Shown: positions 16,069 through 24,222, numbered from the stretch's first letter. The stretch: 37,462 bases of DNA from Hellea sp. (GCA_013002305.1 JABDKG010000029.1:1-37462); one strand, 5' to 3'. The notes: a model not told the origin generated them from the letters alone. Program-made: numbers and translations.

Positions 16069-16587
16069 ATGCGACTGCTTATTATTTTAGGATTAGCCGT
16101 TTTTGGATTGACCGGCTGCAATTCTGGACAACCCACGAATATTGACCCAAACGGTCCATCGGTGGAAATTTCGGATTTTGAGGTCATAGAGGGAAACGAT
16201 TGGACCGGAAACTTGACCTATCTGGATTATAGCTCCGAAAAATATGTCACGATCCCAACCCAAGCAACCGTTGAAATAGCGTCCCCGACAACCCTCAAAT
16301 ACACTATTTCCTATCCGGAAGAACCGTGGGAAGACTCGAAAGCTAAACTCAAAATATCCAGTTCCGGACGCGCTCTTGATGGGCAAGCCGTGACCTACCG
16401 GGAAGTTCGGCCCAATGGAAATCTGGAAATACGAACTTCACATGAGGGTGAGGACAATAATCTTCCGGCACTCATCCGCATGACTTATGTCCTCGGTTCA
16501 GCAGAATTTTCGATCTCAAAGGACGTGCAACTGGACGGGGAGACAGAGTTCATCAATCGCAATATTTATGCTTTCGCGAGACCCTGA
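16069..16587 (+). CDS. Hypothetical lipoprotein
   Basis: A 172-residue protein with a lipoprotein signal: MRLLIILGLAVFGLTG before C17 (lipobox LTGC), followed by N at +2, so outer-membrane sorting is plausible. The mature part is rich in beta-strand sequence (ATVEIASPTTLKYTISYPEE; NGNLEIRTSHEG; AEFSISKDVQLDGETEFI) and has no motif I recognise. GAGAGGAAAC before the ATG is a good ribosome site. It lies 21 bases after rarA and may be read from the same transcript, but no functional link is evident. Confidence 0.8.
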   Translation: MRLLIILGLAVFGLTGCNSGQPTNIDPNGPSVEISDFEVIEGNDWTGNLTYLDYSSEKYVTIPTQATVEIASPTTLKYTISYPEEPWEDSKAKLKISSSGRALDGQAVTYREVRPNGNLEIRTSHEGEDNNLPALIRMTYVLGSAEFSISKDVQLDGETEFINRNIYAFARP

Positions 16588-16649
16588 AACAAGAAAAGCT
16601 AGGAAATAATTAAATATAGTGGATGCAGTCTCTGACCGCTTCTTCAGCG

Positions 16650-16982
16650 CTACTTTTTCCCGAGGGTTGCTACATAGCCTGCCAGCAAAACAGGGATCAA
16701 CGAAACCGCGGCAAATCCGGTCTGGCCATTTTTGAATATCATCACCGCCGATATTAGAAAACCCATTGCTGCAAGCGCTGCGCCAACCATTCTAAATTTT
16801 GGCAGCAAAATCAGCAAGGCCGCAGCTATTTGCACCACGCCTAAAACCATCATATATTTAAGCGACAGATTTAGGCCTTCGAAAAAGGCCGCTTCATTGG
16901 GTACCATGGCAACTTTCGCGCCGCCCGCGGCTGCGCTGAGTATAGCGATGGCTCCTATCGCGATTCTTTGGATAAGTGTCAT
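16650..16982 (-). CDS. DoxX-like small membrane protein
   Basis: A 110-residue protein with four predicted TM helices: near 5-20, 42-62 (MMVLGVVQIAAALLILLP), 65-84 (MVGAALAAMGFLISAVMIF) and 90-106. The pattern SAAAGGAKVAMVPNEAAFFEGLNL, then KYMMVLGVVQIAAALLIL, is that of the DoxX-like family. Relatives are often encoded beside oxidoreductases, but their activity is unclear. AGGGAT lies nine bases before the ATG. It is 49 bases after the serine hydrolase gene on the same strand and is probably the last gene of that operon. Confidence 0.78.
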   Translation of the reverse strand: MTLIQRIAIGAIAILSAAAGGAKVAMVPNEAAFFEGLNLSLKYMMVLGVVQIAAALLILLPKFRMVGAALAAMGFLISAVMIFKNGQTGFAAVSLIPVLLAGYVATLGKK

Positions 16983-17031
16983 AAATCAATCCCTGTTTTC
17001 TTTGACATATTAAACTGGTTTCAGCCGTTGC

Positions 17032-18276
17032 TCAATCGTCCCGCACTTCCTGTGTCACCAGCGCCCGAAACGCGTCATGGATCGGCGGATCAGGCTGAAC
17101 GAAATATTGAAGCATAATCACGGCGAACGCATTATTATTCGGATCAACATGGAAATTGGTCCGGGCCATCCCGCCCCAGCTATAAGTGCCTTCGGCCTCA
17201 CCCGTCGCCGCGATCTGATCTTCCGTGTCGCCGGTTATAATTGAGCCGCCATAGGCAAAGCTCTTATTCTTGTCCGCGCCGAGCCAGCTCATCATAAATG
17301 TGTCATCCGGGTCCATATGATCGGACATCATGAGGCGCACTGTTTCGGGCTTTAGGATTTGAACCCCTTTATAGCTGCCGCCTTGGAGCAGCATTTGCGC
17401 GAACGCCGCATAATCATCCAGCGTCGAGATCAGTCCGCCGCCGCCGGATTCAAATTCCGGCTTAGTGAGAAATTCGCTGGTCTGGCCATCTTCCTGAAGG
17501 ACAAATCCGTTTTCCGTTAACGCGTAATTCGAGGCAAAGCGCGGCTTTTGATCGGGCCGCACGTAGAAACCCGTATCCTTCATCCCAAGAGGATCGAAAA
17601 TCCGGTCCTGCAGAAGATCGCTGAATTTCTCATCTGTGACGACCTCAGCGACGCGCCCGAGCACGTCAATAGAGTAGCTGTAATACCAGCCGTCTCCCGG
17701 CTGTGCCACGAGAGGTAGCCGCGAAAGCTTTTGCATTTTGGCTGACAAGTCTTCGCCTTGTTCAAACAGGCCGGCCTTTTCATACAATTCTTCGACAGGA
17801 TTCATGGGTCCAAAAATACCGTATCCCAAACCGGCGCGGTGCAGCAGCAAGTCCTCGATTGTCATCGGACTTGTTTGCGCCGAAAGTTTCGGCGTGCCAT
17901 TATCATCCACGCCGGCGACCTGCATATCGGCAAGCTCTGGAATATATTTGGAAACCGGATCATCGAGGCTGATCTTTCCTTCCTCGACCAGATCCATAAT
18001 CAGCGCCGATGTTATCGGTTTAGACATGGAATAAATCCGGAATACCGTATCGAGCTCTACCGGATCGCCGCGCTCCCGGTCGCGAAGACCAAAGGCGTTT
18101 TCATAGACCACCTGTCCCTCATCAAAGACAAGCGCCGAGACGCCGATGATCTCGCCGCTATCGACGGCGCCGCTGAGCAGGCTATCCATCGCCGCAACAT
18201 CGAAATTATTGACAGGCGTGGTTTGGCAGGCGGCGAGCATTGCCGCCGCGCTAAGGCCTATGAGGAAATTCCGCAT
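17032..18276 (-). CDS. Serine hydrolase lipoprotein, class C beta-lactamase/EstB-like
   Basis: A 414-residue protein. The N-terminus is a lipoprotein signal with LAAC (C17). The beta-lactamase-like (class C/penicillin-binding/EstB) fold is shown by nucleophile S83 in SMSK (S83, K86). A Y-S pair in GWYYSYSIDVLGRV puts the catalytic Tyr at about 199. Further marks are EDLLLHRAGLGYG and FESGGGGLISTLDDYAAFAQMLL. Relatives of this subgroup are mostly esterases rather than true beta-lactamases, so drug resistance should not be assumed. Its start is two bases after the stop of the MDR oxidoreductase gene (TAA-TC-ATG), showing coupling in an operon with PhyH and DUF1330 genes. Confidence 0.88.
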   Translation of the reverse strand: MRNFLIGLSAAAMLAACQTTPVNNFDVAAMDSLLSGAVDSGEIIGVSALVFDEGQVVYENAFGLRDRERGDPVELDTVFRIYSMSKPITSALIMDLVEEGKISLDDPVSKYIPELADMQVAGVDDNGTPKLSAQTSPMTIEDLLLHRAGLGYGIFGPMNPVEELYEKAGLFEQGEDLSAKMQKLSRLPLVAQPGDGWYYSYSIDVLGRVAEVVTDEKFSDLLQDRIFDPLGMKDTGFYVRPDQKPRFASNYALTENGFVLQEDGQTSEFLTKPEFESGGGGLISTLDDYAAFAQMLLQGGSYKGVQILKPETVRLMMSDHMDPDDTFMMSWLGADKNKSFAYGGSIITGDTEDQIAATGEAEGTYSWGGMARTNFHVDPNNNAFAVIMLQYFVQPDPPIHDAFRALVTQEVRDD

Positions 18277-18278
18277 GA

Positions 18279-19415
18279 TTAGCTCTTGTTTGGGACGATC
18301 AGAAATTTCTCGCCGGTTTTCTTGGCGTTGTAACGCGCGACCGTTTTGGCATCGAGCGCTTCCGCGAGCGTGATTTCGTCGGTGTAATGGCTGGCGAATG
18401 TGGTTTTAAGCTCAGTGGCGACGCGGGTGCGTAGGCGCATCGCGACTTCCATGCCGGCTTTGGCGAGGAAGTTCGGCAGAAGCCAACCGCCGACGCCCCA
18501 AGCCATGCCATAGCCCCGTGTCAGCAGCGTCGGCGATGTGTCGAGCCCGCCGTAAAGATAAACCTGCTTATGGGCGATAGAGCCATAGATCGAGTAAGCC
18601 CCCGGCGTGCGTGCGGCAGCCTGCTCCATCGCCGTTAAGATATCAGAGGCGAGCTTACCGCCGCCGGTGGCGTCAAAGCCGAGCGTCGCGCCGGTTTCGT
18701 GAATGGCATCAACCAGGTCCTTCATAAAACTGTCATTGCTGGAATTGACGATATATTTCGCGCCCATGTCTTTGAGCATCTGCACCTGCTCATCGCGGCG
18801 GACAATATTAATGAGATCGACCCCGTCGGCCTGACAAATCCGGTTGAGCATTTGCCCAAGATTAGACGCGGCCGCTGTGTGAACAATGGCTTTGTGGCCT
18901 TCCATTCGCATGGTCTCGAGAAAGCAAAGCGCGGTCAGCGGATTGACGAAACAGGACGCGCCGTCCTTGGCGGTGTGGCCGTCTTGCAGCGGCAAAACCA
19001 TCATGGCGTTGACCGCCCGGTACTGCCCATACATGCCCCCGCCCATGGCCGCGACCGTCTTGCCCATCAGGCTCTGGGCATATTCACTATCGCCCGCCGC
19101 CACCACAGTGCCGGCGCCTTCATTACCAACAGGCAGCGCCTGACCGATCCGGCCTTTCATAACGCGCATGCCTTGGGGCGGTACGGGCGCCGTCAGAACC
19201 GTGTCATTGCCGGAGCCGGTTGAGCTGGCCTTGGACATGTCTGACCAGCCAAACATCACGCCGTGATCCGACGGGTTGATCGGTGTCGCTTCGACGCGGA
19301 TCAAAACCTGATCAGACTTCGGTGTCGGCATGTCTTTTTCAACAAGCTCCATCTTCAGTTCGCCGTCTTCGGTGACAGTCGAGAGCATTTGCAAATATGT
19401 TTTAGGCAGAGACAT
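18279..19415 (-). CDS. MDR-family zinc-independent alcohol dehydrogenase / quinone oxidoreductase-like protein
   Basis: A 378-residue medium-chain dehydrogenase/reductase. The GroES-like half is shown by DQVLIRVEATPINPSDHGVMFG and LPVGNEGAGTVVAAGDS. The nucleotide-binding half has HTAAASNLGQMLNRICQADGV, LINIVRRDEQVQMLKDMGAKYIVN and GATLGFDATGGG. No catalytic or structural zinc Cys set is present, so a quinone reductase/enoyl reductase-like use of NADPH is more likely than alcohol oxidation. It sits eight bases after the DUF1330 gene and two before the serine hydrolase gene in a single operon. The natural substrate is unknown. Confidence 0.85.
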   Translation of the reverse strand: MSLPKTYLQMLSTVTEDGELKMELVEKDMPTPKSDQVLIRVEATPINPSDHGVMFGWSDMSKASSTGSGNDTVLTAPVPPQGMRVMKGRIGQALPVGNEGAGTVVAAGDSEYAQSLMGKTVAAMGGGMYGQYRAVNAMMVLPLQDGHTAKDGASCFVNPLTALCFLETMRMEGHKAIVHTAAASNLGQMLNRICQADGVDLINIVRRDEQVQMLKDMGAKYIVNSSNDSFMKDLVDAIHETGATLGFDATGGGKLASDILTAMEQAAARTPGAYSIYGSIAHKQVYLYGGLDTSPTLLTRGYGMAWGVGGWLLPNFLAKAGMEVAMRLRTRVATELKTTFASHYTDEITLAEALDAKTVARYNAKKTGEKFLIVPNKS

Positions 19416-19423
19416 GAGGGATC

Positions 19424-19723
19424 CTATTCTTGATGATCAAGTGAGTTAACGAGTATGGCATTTACATCCGCGCCTGCAATGCGGTGCTCGGCGATTTTCT
19501 GATATTCCGGCGAACTTATCCACGCCTTCCAGGAGGTTTTGTCCGGAAATTCAAGCAATATTGAGCGCGAAGCTGTCCACTCGCCGGAAACATTTTTGGG
19601 ATTGTCTTCAACGCTCAGAACCTTGCCGTCAAATTTTTCGAACACGCCCATAAATAGCTCGGCATATTTCCAATATTCGTCAGGGTTTTTAATAGTGACC
19701 TGACCGATCATGTAAACGCTCAT
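19424..19723 (-). CDS. DUF1330 family protein
   Basis: A 99-residue protein with the ferredoxin-like dimeric alpha/beta-barrel pattern of DUF1330: YMIGQVTIKNPDEYWKYAEL, then FDGKVLSVEDNPKNVSGEW, then RSILLEFPDKTSWKAWISSP, then EYQKIAEHRIAGADVNAILV. The usual family length is near 95 residues. Activity is not established for the family. TAGGAG lies about eight bases before the ATG. It is nine bases downstream of the PhyH oxygenase gene and eight upstream of the MDR gene, inside one operon. Confidence 0.88.
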   Translation of the reverse strand: MSVYMIGQVTIKNPDEYWKYAELFMGVFEKFDGKVLSVEDNPKNVSGEWTASRSILLEFPDKTSWKAWISSPEYQKIAEHRIAGADVNAILVNSLDHQE

Positions 19724-19732
19724 AAATGGCTC

Positions 19733-20602
19733 CTATAGGCCGAGGGATTTATCGGGATGGACGCCGTCAACATAGCCCATGAAGAAATCATGGATGCTGT
19801 AACCGACGAGCTCGCGCACCCGTTTGGACAGTTTAGCGGCTTTTTCCGGCGGAATAGCGATGGCCATATTTTCGAGCTGGCGTGACCAGCCGGCACAATA
19901 TTGCGGTGTCACGATCAGGCGGGATTTGCCCGACCGGTTAGCACCGCCGCGGTGATAGACAGATGATTTCATGATCATGAGCGAGCCTGCGGGCATGATA
20001 GCCTGGACCATATCAGGATGGGGCGCGGGGTCATGATGGACGTCGCGCTCGCTCGGATCAAACAGTTCGGCGCCGCGATCAAAATTTAAGTCGCCATCGT
20101 CTTCCCACAAATGAGATCCGGGAATGATTTGGGTCGCGCCGTTATCCTCGTTCATCGGATCAATGGTCCAAAACGTGCTGACCCCGAAAGCCGGACGCGG
20201 ACGCGGGATCATGACCTGCTGATCATCACAATGCCAAGGCTGAACCGTCTCGCCGGGATGCAGCTTAATCGCCAGCAGTGCCGATAATAGACAAGATCGG
20301 CCAAGCTCCCGCTCGGCAAAATAAAGCGCGAGCGGATGGGTTATCATGTCCGAAAAGACATCCGGTGATTTTGCCAGAAGCGCATAAACCCGGTTCGATT
20401 TAAAGCCTTCAAAATCATTGCGCCCGGTTTTGGACAGATAAGGATTTAAAGCCGTCCGGACCCGCTTAATTTCGCTGCCGGGCATTATGCCTTCGAAAAC
20501 GACGAAACCCTTGGTCTCATATTCGTTCCATAACTGCTCAAGATCGCGGCCGTTCAAAAACGGTGTAAGGCTTTCTGCAGAAATAGAGGGTTCGGGCACC
20601 AT
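19733..20602 (-). CDS. Phytanoyl-CoA dioxygenase (PhyH) family 2OG-Fe(II) oxygenase
   Basis: A 289-residue non-heme iron oxygenase. The metal triad is visible: H124-C-D126 in QPWHCDDQQ and H217 in SSVYHRGGANRS; R228 (GKSRLIVTPQY) fits the 2-oxoglutarate-binding Arg. NGATQIIPGSHLWEDD is a family hallmark. The substrate may be a small molecule or acyl chain; PhyH members range from fatty acid to natural-product hydroxylases. The first gene of a tight five-gene operon, it is followed by DUF1330, MDR oxidoreductase and serine hydrolase. The start is uncertain: the ATG at 20602 has no Shine-Dalgarno and lies inside an inverted repeat; a TTG two codons upstream is the alternative. Confidence 0.87.
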   Translation of the reverse strand: MVPEPSISAESLTPFLNGRDLEQLWNEYETKGFVVFEGIMPGSEIKRVRTALNPYLSKTGRNDFEGFKSNRVYALLAKSPDVFSDMITHPLALYFAERELGRSCLLSALLAIKLHPGETVQPWHCDDQQVMIPRPRPAFGVSTFWTIDPMNEDNGATQIIPGSHLWEDDGDLNFDRGAELFDPSERDVHHDPAPHPDMVQAIMPAGSLMIMKSSVYHRGGANRSGKSRLIVTPQYCAGWSRQLENMAIAIPPEKAAKLSKRVRELVGYSIHDFFMGYVDGVHPDKSLGL

Positions 20603-20620
20603 ATGCAAATAATGGCATAT
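20601..20620. promoter_or_regulatory. Inverted repeat at the start of the PhyH operon
   Basis: ATATGC and GCATAT are separated by 8 bases (AAATAATG), immediately upstream of and touching the PhyH start codon. Its location at the head of a coregulated operon suggests an operator, but the arms are short and no regulator gene is next to it. Confidence 0.4.
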
Positions 20621-20668
20621 AAGCGCAAGGCGATCTAGCCCTTAGACAATTATCTCAAGGATAAAGAC

Positions 20669-21580
20669 CTAGGGGATTTTCTGAAGCTGCGCTTTAATGC
20701 CTGGCAAAAGCATCTGAATGTTAGGGTCGTCGCTTTGCGCGGCAAAAACGAATAATGCTTTCAAAAAGGATTTGGCATTGTGGCGCTGCGCCAATCCACT
20801 TTCAGAATTAAAGGCTTCGCCCCAATTCGCCATTGGCGCGGGATCTATAACCAAACCCAGCCATCTGGCCCAGCCATCAGCGTCAATAACGCCGCGCTGC
20901 GCTACCAAAATAACGGGGCGGGCCAATCGTTCAGACTCGCCGTGAATATAAGCATGGGATTTATCGGCCTGAATTTGTGATCCGACACCATCCAGAATTA
21001 AGCCAAGATCATTGTCGGTGACATTTTTATTGAGGGCCAACTGCATGAGCCAGTCGGATCCGTGCGCCACGCCGTGCCGCCATCCGTCCTCATCATCAAA
21101 GCCGCGATAATCTGAAACGCCTGTTACATAATCGACGGCAGATCGTACAAATTCCGTTCGCTCGGGCGCTGACATCCACGGGATTATCCGATCCGAGCGC
21201 GCGACCTCTGACAATACTAATGCCGCGAACGGCGCAGCGACTTTTGGCGGGTCTTGTTCTTTTGTGATTTCCAAAAGATCGAGCTTTAATCTCTGCATGG
21301 TCTCGAGCTTAACCTTATTGCCCCGCAGCAGGGCCGTCAGGCCTTGATAAGCAAGTTCGTCACGGACTTCCGGACGCGTATCTCTCAGGCAATCCACCAA
21401 TGCCAAGGTCAGCGCCTGTTGATCCGTTACTTTTTCGCCAACGAAATCCGCCGCCTTGATCTCGGTCAGGTCCGCCACGCTCAAGCCGAGCGGCGAACAA
21501 TTATAGTCGGTTTTGACCTCGGTTTGGCCGGACCGACAGCCGATCAGGAGCACTGCCAATAATATCGAAAGTTTTTTCAT
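20669..21580 (-). CDS. DUF2785 family lipoprotein
   Basis: A 303-residue protein with a lipoprotein signal, MKKLSILLAVLLIG before C15. The DUF2785 hallmark is clear in the middle: SDYRGFDDEDGWRHGVAHGSDWL. It is embedded in an all-helical, HEAT-like body that starts with VTDQQALTLALVDCLRDTRP and continues through the EVRDELAYQGLTALLRGN block. DUF2785 proteins are usually cytoplasmic; here the export signal puts it in the envelope. The function of the family is not known. It is divergent from crcB with only 52 bases between the starts. Confidence 0.85.
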   Translation of the reverse strand: MKKLSILLAVLLIGCRSGQTEVKTDYNCSPLGLSVADLTEIKAADFVGEKVTDQQALTLALVDCLRDTRPEVRDELAYQGLTALLRGNKVKLETMQRLKLDLLEITKEQDPPKVAAPFAALVLSEVARSDRIIPWMSAPERTEFVRSAVDYVTGVSDYRGFDDEDGWRHGVAHGSDWLMQLALNKNVTDNDLGLILDGVGSQIQADKSHAYIHGESERLARPVILVAQRGVIDADGWARWLGLVIDPAPMANWGEAFNSESGLAQRHNAKSFLKALFVFAAQSDDPNIQMLLPGIKAQLQKIP

Positions 21581-21632
21581 AAGCGCACCTTAGTCCTTGC
21601 CGCTCTTGAGGCAAGTCCCTAAAAGCCCGCTC

Positions 21633-22010
21633 ATGAATGCAATCCTCTATGTAGCTTTTGGCGGCGCTATCGGCGCGGCGGCGCGCTATCTCACAACCGA
21701 GTGGGCCGGACGCCGTTTTGGCGAGTTTCCCTACGGCACCATGATCGTCAATATTGTCGGTAGCCTTTTGATGGGGCTGGTCATTGGATGGCTTATGACG
21801 AAAGCTGCTGGCAGTGACAGTCTCAAACTATTTTTAGCAACCGGAGTACTCGGCGGTTTTACGACCTTTAGCGCCTTTTCGCTCGACGCGATGAATTTGC
21901 TCGAAGAGAAGTCTTATAGCGGTTTTGCCGCCTATGTCGGCGGATCGGTTTTGCTCGCCATTATCGCTTTGATGATCGGTCTGGTTCTGGCGCGGAAGGT
22001 GTTTGGCTAA
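21633..22010 (+). CDS. crcB: Fluoride efflux channel CrcB/Fluc
   Basis: A 125-residue membrane protein with four TM helices that forms a dual-topology dimeric fluoride channel. Family residues: AFGGAIGAAARYLTTEW, the Asn-containing YGTMIVNIVGSLLMG, and GVLGGFTTFSAFSLDAM, with the Phe-rich GGFTTFS motif that lines the fluoride path. The ATG at 21633 fits the family start (MNAILYVAFGG); a TTG at 21597 would add residues not seen in relatives. I find no fluoride riboswitch in the 52-base upstream gap, only a short hairpin (CTTGCC/GGCAAG at 21596-21615). A structured intergenic repeat follows the gene. Confidence 0.95.
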   Translation: MNAILYVAFGGAIGAAARYLTTEWAGRRFGEFPYGTMIVNIVGSLLMGLVIGWLMTKAAGSDSLKLFLATGVLGGFTTFSAFSLDAMNLLEEKSYSGFAAYVGGSVLLAIIALMIGLVLARKVFG

Positions 22011-22028
22011 AATGGATTATTTTACTAT

Positions 22029-22127
22029 CCGCTCATCCCGACGAAAGTCGGGAACCAGTCTGTACCCCGGGTTTGCACTAACCGACAAAACGAAAACTGG
22101 ATCCCGTGTCAAGCACGGAATGAGCGG
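22029..22127. repeat. Structured intergenic palindromic repeat (REP/BIME-like)
   Basis: A 99-base element between crcB and rluC. The outer arms CCGCTCAT and ATGAGCGG pair perfectly, and a second pair CCAGT/ACTGG lies inside them. Each half carries its own hairpin: CCCGAC-GAAA-GTCGGG, with a GNRA loop, and CCGTG-TCAAG-CACGG. The wording TCATCCCG...CGGGAACCAG is like dispersed palindromes found in many alphaproteobacterial intergenic regions. Only one copy is in the window. It could act as an mRNA 3' end stabiliser for crcB or a leader structure for rluC, eight bases downstream. Confidence 0.75.
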
Positions 22128-22135
22128 AGATTAAT

Positions 22136-23122
22136 ATGTCCGGCGTTCAAATTATAACCATCCCCGAAGAGGATGAAGGCCAGCGGCTGGACCGCTGGTT
22201 TAAGCGGCGCTTTCCGCATATTGCTCATGGCCGGGTGGAAAAGCTTCTGCGCACGGGTCAAATGCGGATTAACGGCAAACGCGTCAAAGGCAGCGCCCGG
22301 ATCGAAGCCGGGGATGATATCCGTATTCCGCCGCTTCCAGAGCCGTCCGAAGTCAAATCAGAGCGCGGGCCAAGCGATACCGATATCCGCTTCATGCGTG
22401 ATTTGGTGATCTATGAAGACAAAGACCTGATCGGGCTCAACAAACCTTTTGGCCTTGCCGTACAGGGCGGAACAAAAACCACGCGCCATATTGACGGCAT
22501 GCTACCGGCCCTTGGCAAAGGCTTCCGTCTTGTGCACCGGCTTGACCGGGACACATCGGGCGTTCTACTGGTCGCCAAAAATGCAAAGGCCGCAGCCTGG
22601 GCCGGGCGGGCCTTTCAAAGTCGCCGCGCCGAAAAGATTTACTGGGGCGTCACCAACGGCGTACCCCACCCCAAAGCCGGCGAGATCAAAGGCTATATGG
22701 CCAAAGGCAGGCTCGATAACCGCTTTGGCAATAAGCATGAGGGCAAAGAAGTGATGGTCGCCGTCCGCCACGGCGAAAAAGACTCTAAACATGCTAAAAC
22801 GCTCTATCAATCTGTGCAAACCGCCGGCGTGAAAGCCGCCTTCGTGGCGATGCAGCCGCTCACGGGCCGGACCCACCAACTGCGCCTTCATATGCAGCTT
22901 CTCGGCGCGCCAATTGCGGGTGATCCCAAATATATGACAGATCGGCCGAGGCCCGGCGGTTTAGAGAATAAGCTTCACCTGCACGCGCGCACGCTCACTA
23001 TTCCCGGGCCGAGCGGCGACATCACCATACACGCGCCCTTGCCCGCACATATGAAGTCCGCCTTCCAGCAGCTTGGTTTTGAAGAAAACGCCATTATCGA
23101 TGATTGGGAAGATCTTAAATGA
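22136..23122 (+). CDS. rluC: RluA-family 23S rRNA pseudouridine synthase, RluC-like
   Basis: A 328-residue enzyme with an N-terminal S4 RNA-binding domain (GQRLDRWFKRRFPHIAHGRV, then EKLLRTGQMRINGKRVKG) and a pseudouridine synthase domain. The catalytic Asp is D137 in RLVHRLDRDTSGVLLVAKN. LTGRTHQLRLHMQLLGAPIAGDPKY closes the active site. It isomerises uridine in 23S rRNA; the RluC assignment among RluA relatives is by overall length and domain order, so site specificity is inferred. The stop overlaps the next ATG (ATGA), coupling it to the ATP12 gene. The insert KHEGKEVMVAVRHGEKDSKHA between the catalytic and Arg-rich motifs is basic, which suits RNA contact. Confidence 0.92.
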   Translation: MSGVQIITIPEEDEGQRLDRWFKRRFPHIAHGRVEKLLRTGQMRINGKRVKGSARIEAGDDIRIPPLPEPSEVKSERGPSDTDIRFMRDLVIYEDKDLIGLNKPFGLAVQGGTKTTRHIDGMLPALGKGFRLVHRLDRDTSGVLLVAKNAKAAAWAGRAFQSRRAEKIYWGVTNGVPHPKAGEIKGYMAKGRLDNRFGNKHEGKEVMVAVRHGEKDSKHAKTLYQSVQTAGVKAAFVAMQPLTGRTHQLRLHMQLLGAPIAGDPKYMTDRPRPGGLENKLHLHARTLTIPGPSGDITIHAPLPAHMKSAFQQLGFEENAIIDDWEDLK

Positions 23123-23811
23123 AAACCGCCAAACGGTTTTACAAACAGGTCACAACCAGCCCTGTCGATAACGGGTTCGCGGTTCTGCTCGACGGACGCC
23201 AGCTGAAGACCCCCGGCAAGCTTCCGCTGATCGCGCCGTCGGCTCATGCCGCCGCGCTGGTTGCCGCTGAATGGGACGCGCAGAAAGACACTATCCAGCC
23301 CGGCACCATGCCAGTCACGCGCCTTGTCAATGTCGCGATTGAATTAACACCGTCCAACCGGGACCAACTGGCCGAAGAGGCGCGGCGCTACGGCGGAACC
23401 GACCTGTTATGTTACCGCGCTGCAGAGCCGTTGGAGCTGGCCGAGCATCAGGCGGAGCAATGGGATCCGGTTCTGAAATGGGCGGCTTTAAAAGGGTTCA
23501 GCCTGAAAACAACCCAAACCGTTAAAGCCATTGATCAAGACCCGCAATCGCTTGAAAATATTGCGGCCTATGCAGCAAAGCAGGATGATCTTCATTTGAC
23601 TCTCCTGACCCATTTAACGGCTGTCTATGGTTCCGCCGTTTTGGCCATAGCTGTGATGGAACGGAACATATCGGGGCCAAAGGCGTTCAATCTGTCCCGC
23701 CTCGATAATCTTTATCAGATTAGACAGTGGGGTGAAGATCAAGAGGCAGCTGAAATCGCCGCGAACCTGGAAGCGGAAACCGTAGCGCTTTGCCAATTAT
23801 TGGAGGCATAA
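23119..23811 (+). CDS. ATP12-family F1-ATPase assembly chaperone
   Basis: A 230-residue protein of the ATP12 family, which binds F1 alpha subunits during ATP synthase assembly in mitochondria and Alphaproteobacteria. Family marks: FYKQVTTSPVDNGFAVLLDGRQLKTPGK, LVAAEWDAQKDTIQPGTMPVTRLVNVAI, RYGGTDLLCYRAAEPLELAEHQAEQWDPVLKW, and LSRLDNLYQIRQWGEDQEA. It starts inside the rluC stop codon and its own stop is immediately followed by the OsmC ATG, so rluC, this gene and the OsmC gene are one translation-coupled unit. The pairing with an rluC-type gene is common in Alphaproteobacteria. Confidence 0.93.
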   Translation: MKTAKRFYKQVTTSPVDNGFAVLLDGRQLKTPGKLPLIAPSAHAAALVAAEWDAQKDTIQPGTMPVTRLVNVAIELTPSNRDQLAEEARRYGGTDLLCYRAAEPLELAEHQAEQWDPVLKWAALKGFSLKTTQTVKAIDQDPQSLENIAAYAAKQDDLHLTLLTHLTAVYGSAVLAIAVMERNISGPKAFNLSRLDNLYQIRQWGEDQEAAEIAANLEAETVALCQLLEA

Positions 23812-24222
23812 ATGTCCGAACCGATCAGCATTTCAGAACGCCCGGGGGGCAAATATACCAATGATGTGCGCTCATCCCGCCATCATCTCTATGCCGATGA
23901 ACCAGTTGATCTGGGCGGCGCCGATCTCGGGCCCTCGCCTTATGAATATCTGTGTGCCGCGCTCGGGGCCTGCACATCGATTACACTGCGAATGTATGCC
24001 GATCGTAAAAAATGGCCCGTGTCGCACATTTCGGTTGATGTTTCGCATTCCAAGGAAATCCACGGAGACGGTATAAAACGCGATGTTTTCACCCGTATGA
24101 TCTCGGTTCAGGGCGATCTTGACGAAACCCAGCACGCCCGCATGATCGAAATCGCGAATAGATGCCCGGTTCACCGCACTTTAGAAGCCGGATCAGACGT
24201 CATAACAAAAGCTGCACATTAG
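23812..24222 (+). CDS. OsmC/Ohr family protein
   Basis: A 136-residue protein of the OsmC-like thiol peroxidase fold. Two conserved Cys are present: C54 in CAALGACTSITLRMYADRK and C118 in IANRCPVHRTLEAG, the pair that reduces organic or fatty-acid hydroperoxides. GPSPYEYLCAALG is the family's helix motif. The short form, without an alpha/beta hydrolase, is common in Alphaproteobacteria. GGAGG sits within the final codons of the ATP12 gene as its ribosome site. Precise substrate is unknown. Confidence 0.92.
   Translation: MSEPISISERPGGKYTNDVRSSRHHLYADEPVDLGGADLGPSPYEYLCAALGACTSITLRMYADRKKWPVSHISVDVSHSKEIHGDGIKRDVFTRMISVQGDLDETQHARMIEIANRCPVHRTLEAGSDVITKAAH

Noticed and set aside
17032-18276. 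True antibiotic-degrading beta-lactamase
   Set aside because: Motifs fit the EstB-like esterase/penicillin-binding group; the operon context is metabolic, so a resistance role is not supported.
18699-19223. Plus-strand 174-codon frame opposite the MDR oxidoreductase
   Set aside because: Shadow of the real minus-strand gene in a G+C-biased region; no ribosome site or family pattern.
21581-21632. Fluoride riboswitch before crcB
   Set aside because: The gap is only 52 bases and lacks the conserved crcB-motif core; only a 6-bp hairpin is present.
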